The position numbers were made by a program, and so were the translations under genes. A DNA stretch of 6,467 bases, from positions 1 to 6,467 of the forward strand of contig QIEB01000596.1 of NCBI GenBank assembly GCA_003229495.1, read 5' to 3'. Positions 5,771 to 6,467 of the stretch are shown one piece after another; the stretch's first letter is position 1; each line of letters begins with the position of its first letter. This DNA comes from Flammeovirgaceae bacterium. GTDB taxonomy: Bacteria; Bacteroidota; Bacteroidia; Cytophagales; Cyclobacteriaceae. The notes under the pieces are model-generated. The model made no database searches. It was not told the DNA's origin and was given only the letters and a program-made list of their open reading frames with translations.

Positions 5771-6467
5771 ATGAAAAAGGTCGCTGTTTATACATCCGGA
5801 GGTGATGCACCCGGAATGAACGCTTGCATTCGAGCGGTAGTACGTGGAGCCATCTACCACGGTGCAGAGATTTTCGGGATCCGGTATGGTTATAACGGAA
5901 TGATAAAAGGCGATATCAAGCAACTTAGCTCGTATTCTGTCAGCAATATCATTCAAAAGGGAGGTACCATATTAAAATCTGCACGCAGTGAAGACTTTAA
6001 GACCAAAGAGGGGCGTAAAAAAGCCTTTGACTGTCTCCAGGAGTATGGCATTGAGGGACTTATTTGCATTGGAGGTGATGGGTCCTTTACTGGCGCAAAG
6101 ATATTTCACGAGGAGTTTGGGGTGGCAATTGTTGGCGCCCCCGGAACCATTGACAACGACATTTACGGAACGGACTTTACCATTGGTTTCGATACCGCGG
6201 TAAATACCGCGATTCAGGCCATCGATAAGATCCGCGATACTGCAGATTCGCATGACAGGATCTTTTTTGTAGAGGTTATGGGGCGGGACTCAGGATATAT
6301 TGCTATTCGTTGTGGAATATGTGGCGGTGCTGAAATGGTACTTGTACCTGAAACATCTACCACTATTGAAGATGTCATAGAAACTCTGAGGGCCGGTAAG
6401 AGTAGATCAAAGACTTCCAGTATTGTAGTAGTTGCCGAAGGTGATGAAATTGGCGGTGCTATTGAGA
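5771..6467 (+). CDS. pfkA: ATP-dependent 6-phosphofructokinase, 5' part (3' truncated by window)
   Basis: This enzyme phosphorylates fructose-6-phosphate to fructose-1,6-bisphosphate in glycolysis as a cytoplasmic homotetramer. The open frame begins with ATG at 5771 and runs off the window after 232 codons of a usual 320-330. Visible motifs are TSGGDAPGMNA (8-18), the GGT and SAR segments (64-72), GGDGSF (101-106), APGTIDNDIYGTD (123-135, catalytic Asp128), GFDTA (139-143), Arg163, MGRDSGY (170-176, Arg172) and Glu223 in VVAEGDE. Gly104 in GGDG and Gly125 in PGTIDND are the residues that mark ATP users; pyrophosphate-dependent relatives usually carry Asp and Lys at these places. Spacing matches E. 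coli PfkA almost residue for residue. It looks like a housekeeping gene beside, not part of, the nonulosonate operon, with its own likely promoter upstream. The missing 3' end prevents judging the C-terminal fructose-6-phosphate and effector residues. Confidence 0.95.
   Translation, partial: MKKVAVYTSGGDAPGMNACIRAVVRGAIYHGAEIFGIRYGYNGMIKGDIKQLSSYSVSNIIQKGGTILKSARSEDFKTKEGRKKAFDCLQEYGIEGLICIGGDGSFTGAKIFHEEFGVAIVGAPGTIDNDIYGTDFTIGFDTAVNTAIQAIDKIRDTADSHDRIFFVEVMGRDSGYIAIRCGICGGAEMVLVPETSTTIEDVIETLRAGKSRSKTSSIVVVAEGDEIGGAIE

Noticed and set aside
5972..6253. Open frames on both strands inside pfkA (also 5738-5956 - and 5988-6203 +)
   Set aside because: The pfkA frame is continuous from 5771 to the window end with all active-site motifs, so these are shadow frames.

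Overview
The window looks like a chromosomal segment of a Bacteroidota bacterium, most likely a flavobacterium. The evidence is the protein style (a YfhO-type membrane protein tail, a Wzx-like flippase starting MGIIGRQTIK, a CMP-sialate synthetase fused to a HAD phosphatase), the moderately AT-rich composition, the near absence of Shine-Dalgarno sequences, and a TAnnTTTG promoter element before the last gene. All genes that can be supported lie on the + strand, and nothing suggests an RNA gene, mobile element or CRISPR array.

Layout: (1) 1-324 is the 3' end of a YfhO-family membrane protein. (2) 371-4203 is a compact run of four genes: a family 2 glycosyltransferase, a DUF115/MptE-like protein, a NeuB-type nonulosonate synthase, and a CMP-nonulosonate cytidylyltransferase (NeuA) fused to a KdsC-like HAD phosphatase. 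The junctions are +5, -8 and -4 nt, so co-transcription and translational coupling are likely. (3) 4260-5729 is a Wzx-like polysaccharide flippase, set off from neuA by 56 nt that hold only a 17-codon micro-ORF. (4) From 5771 to the window end is the 5' two thirds of pfkA, an ATP-type 6-phosphofructokinase. It is a housekeeping gene that seems to have its own promoter and marks the edge of the glycan locus.

The middle genes read as a small nonulosonic (sialic-acid-like) acid pathway. NeuB would condense a six-carbon sugar or its 6-phosphate with phosphoenolpyruvate. The HAD domain would remove a 9-phosphate if one is present, and the NeuA domain would make the CMP-sugar. The GT2 enzyme and possibly the DUF115-like protein would build the glycan, and the flippase would move it across the inner membrane. 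Three points stand out: NeuB ends right after its TIM barrel and lacks the usual SAF/antifreeze-like domain; the NeuA-HAD fusion keeps a complete set of phosphatase residues; and a DUF115-type protein, related to the Maf nonulosonate transferases of flagellin glycosylation, overlaps neuB. No UDP-GlcNAc 2-epimerase (neuC) is present here, which leaves open KDN (from mannose-6-phosphate) rather than Neu5Ac as the product.
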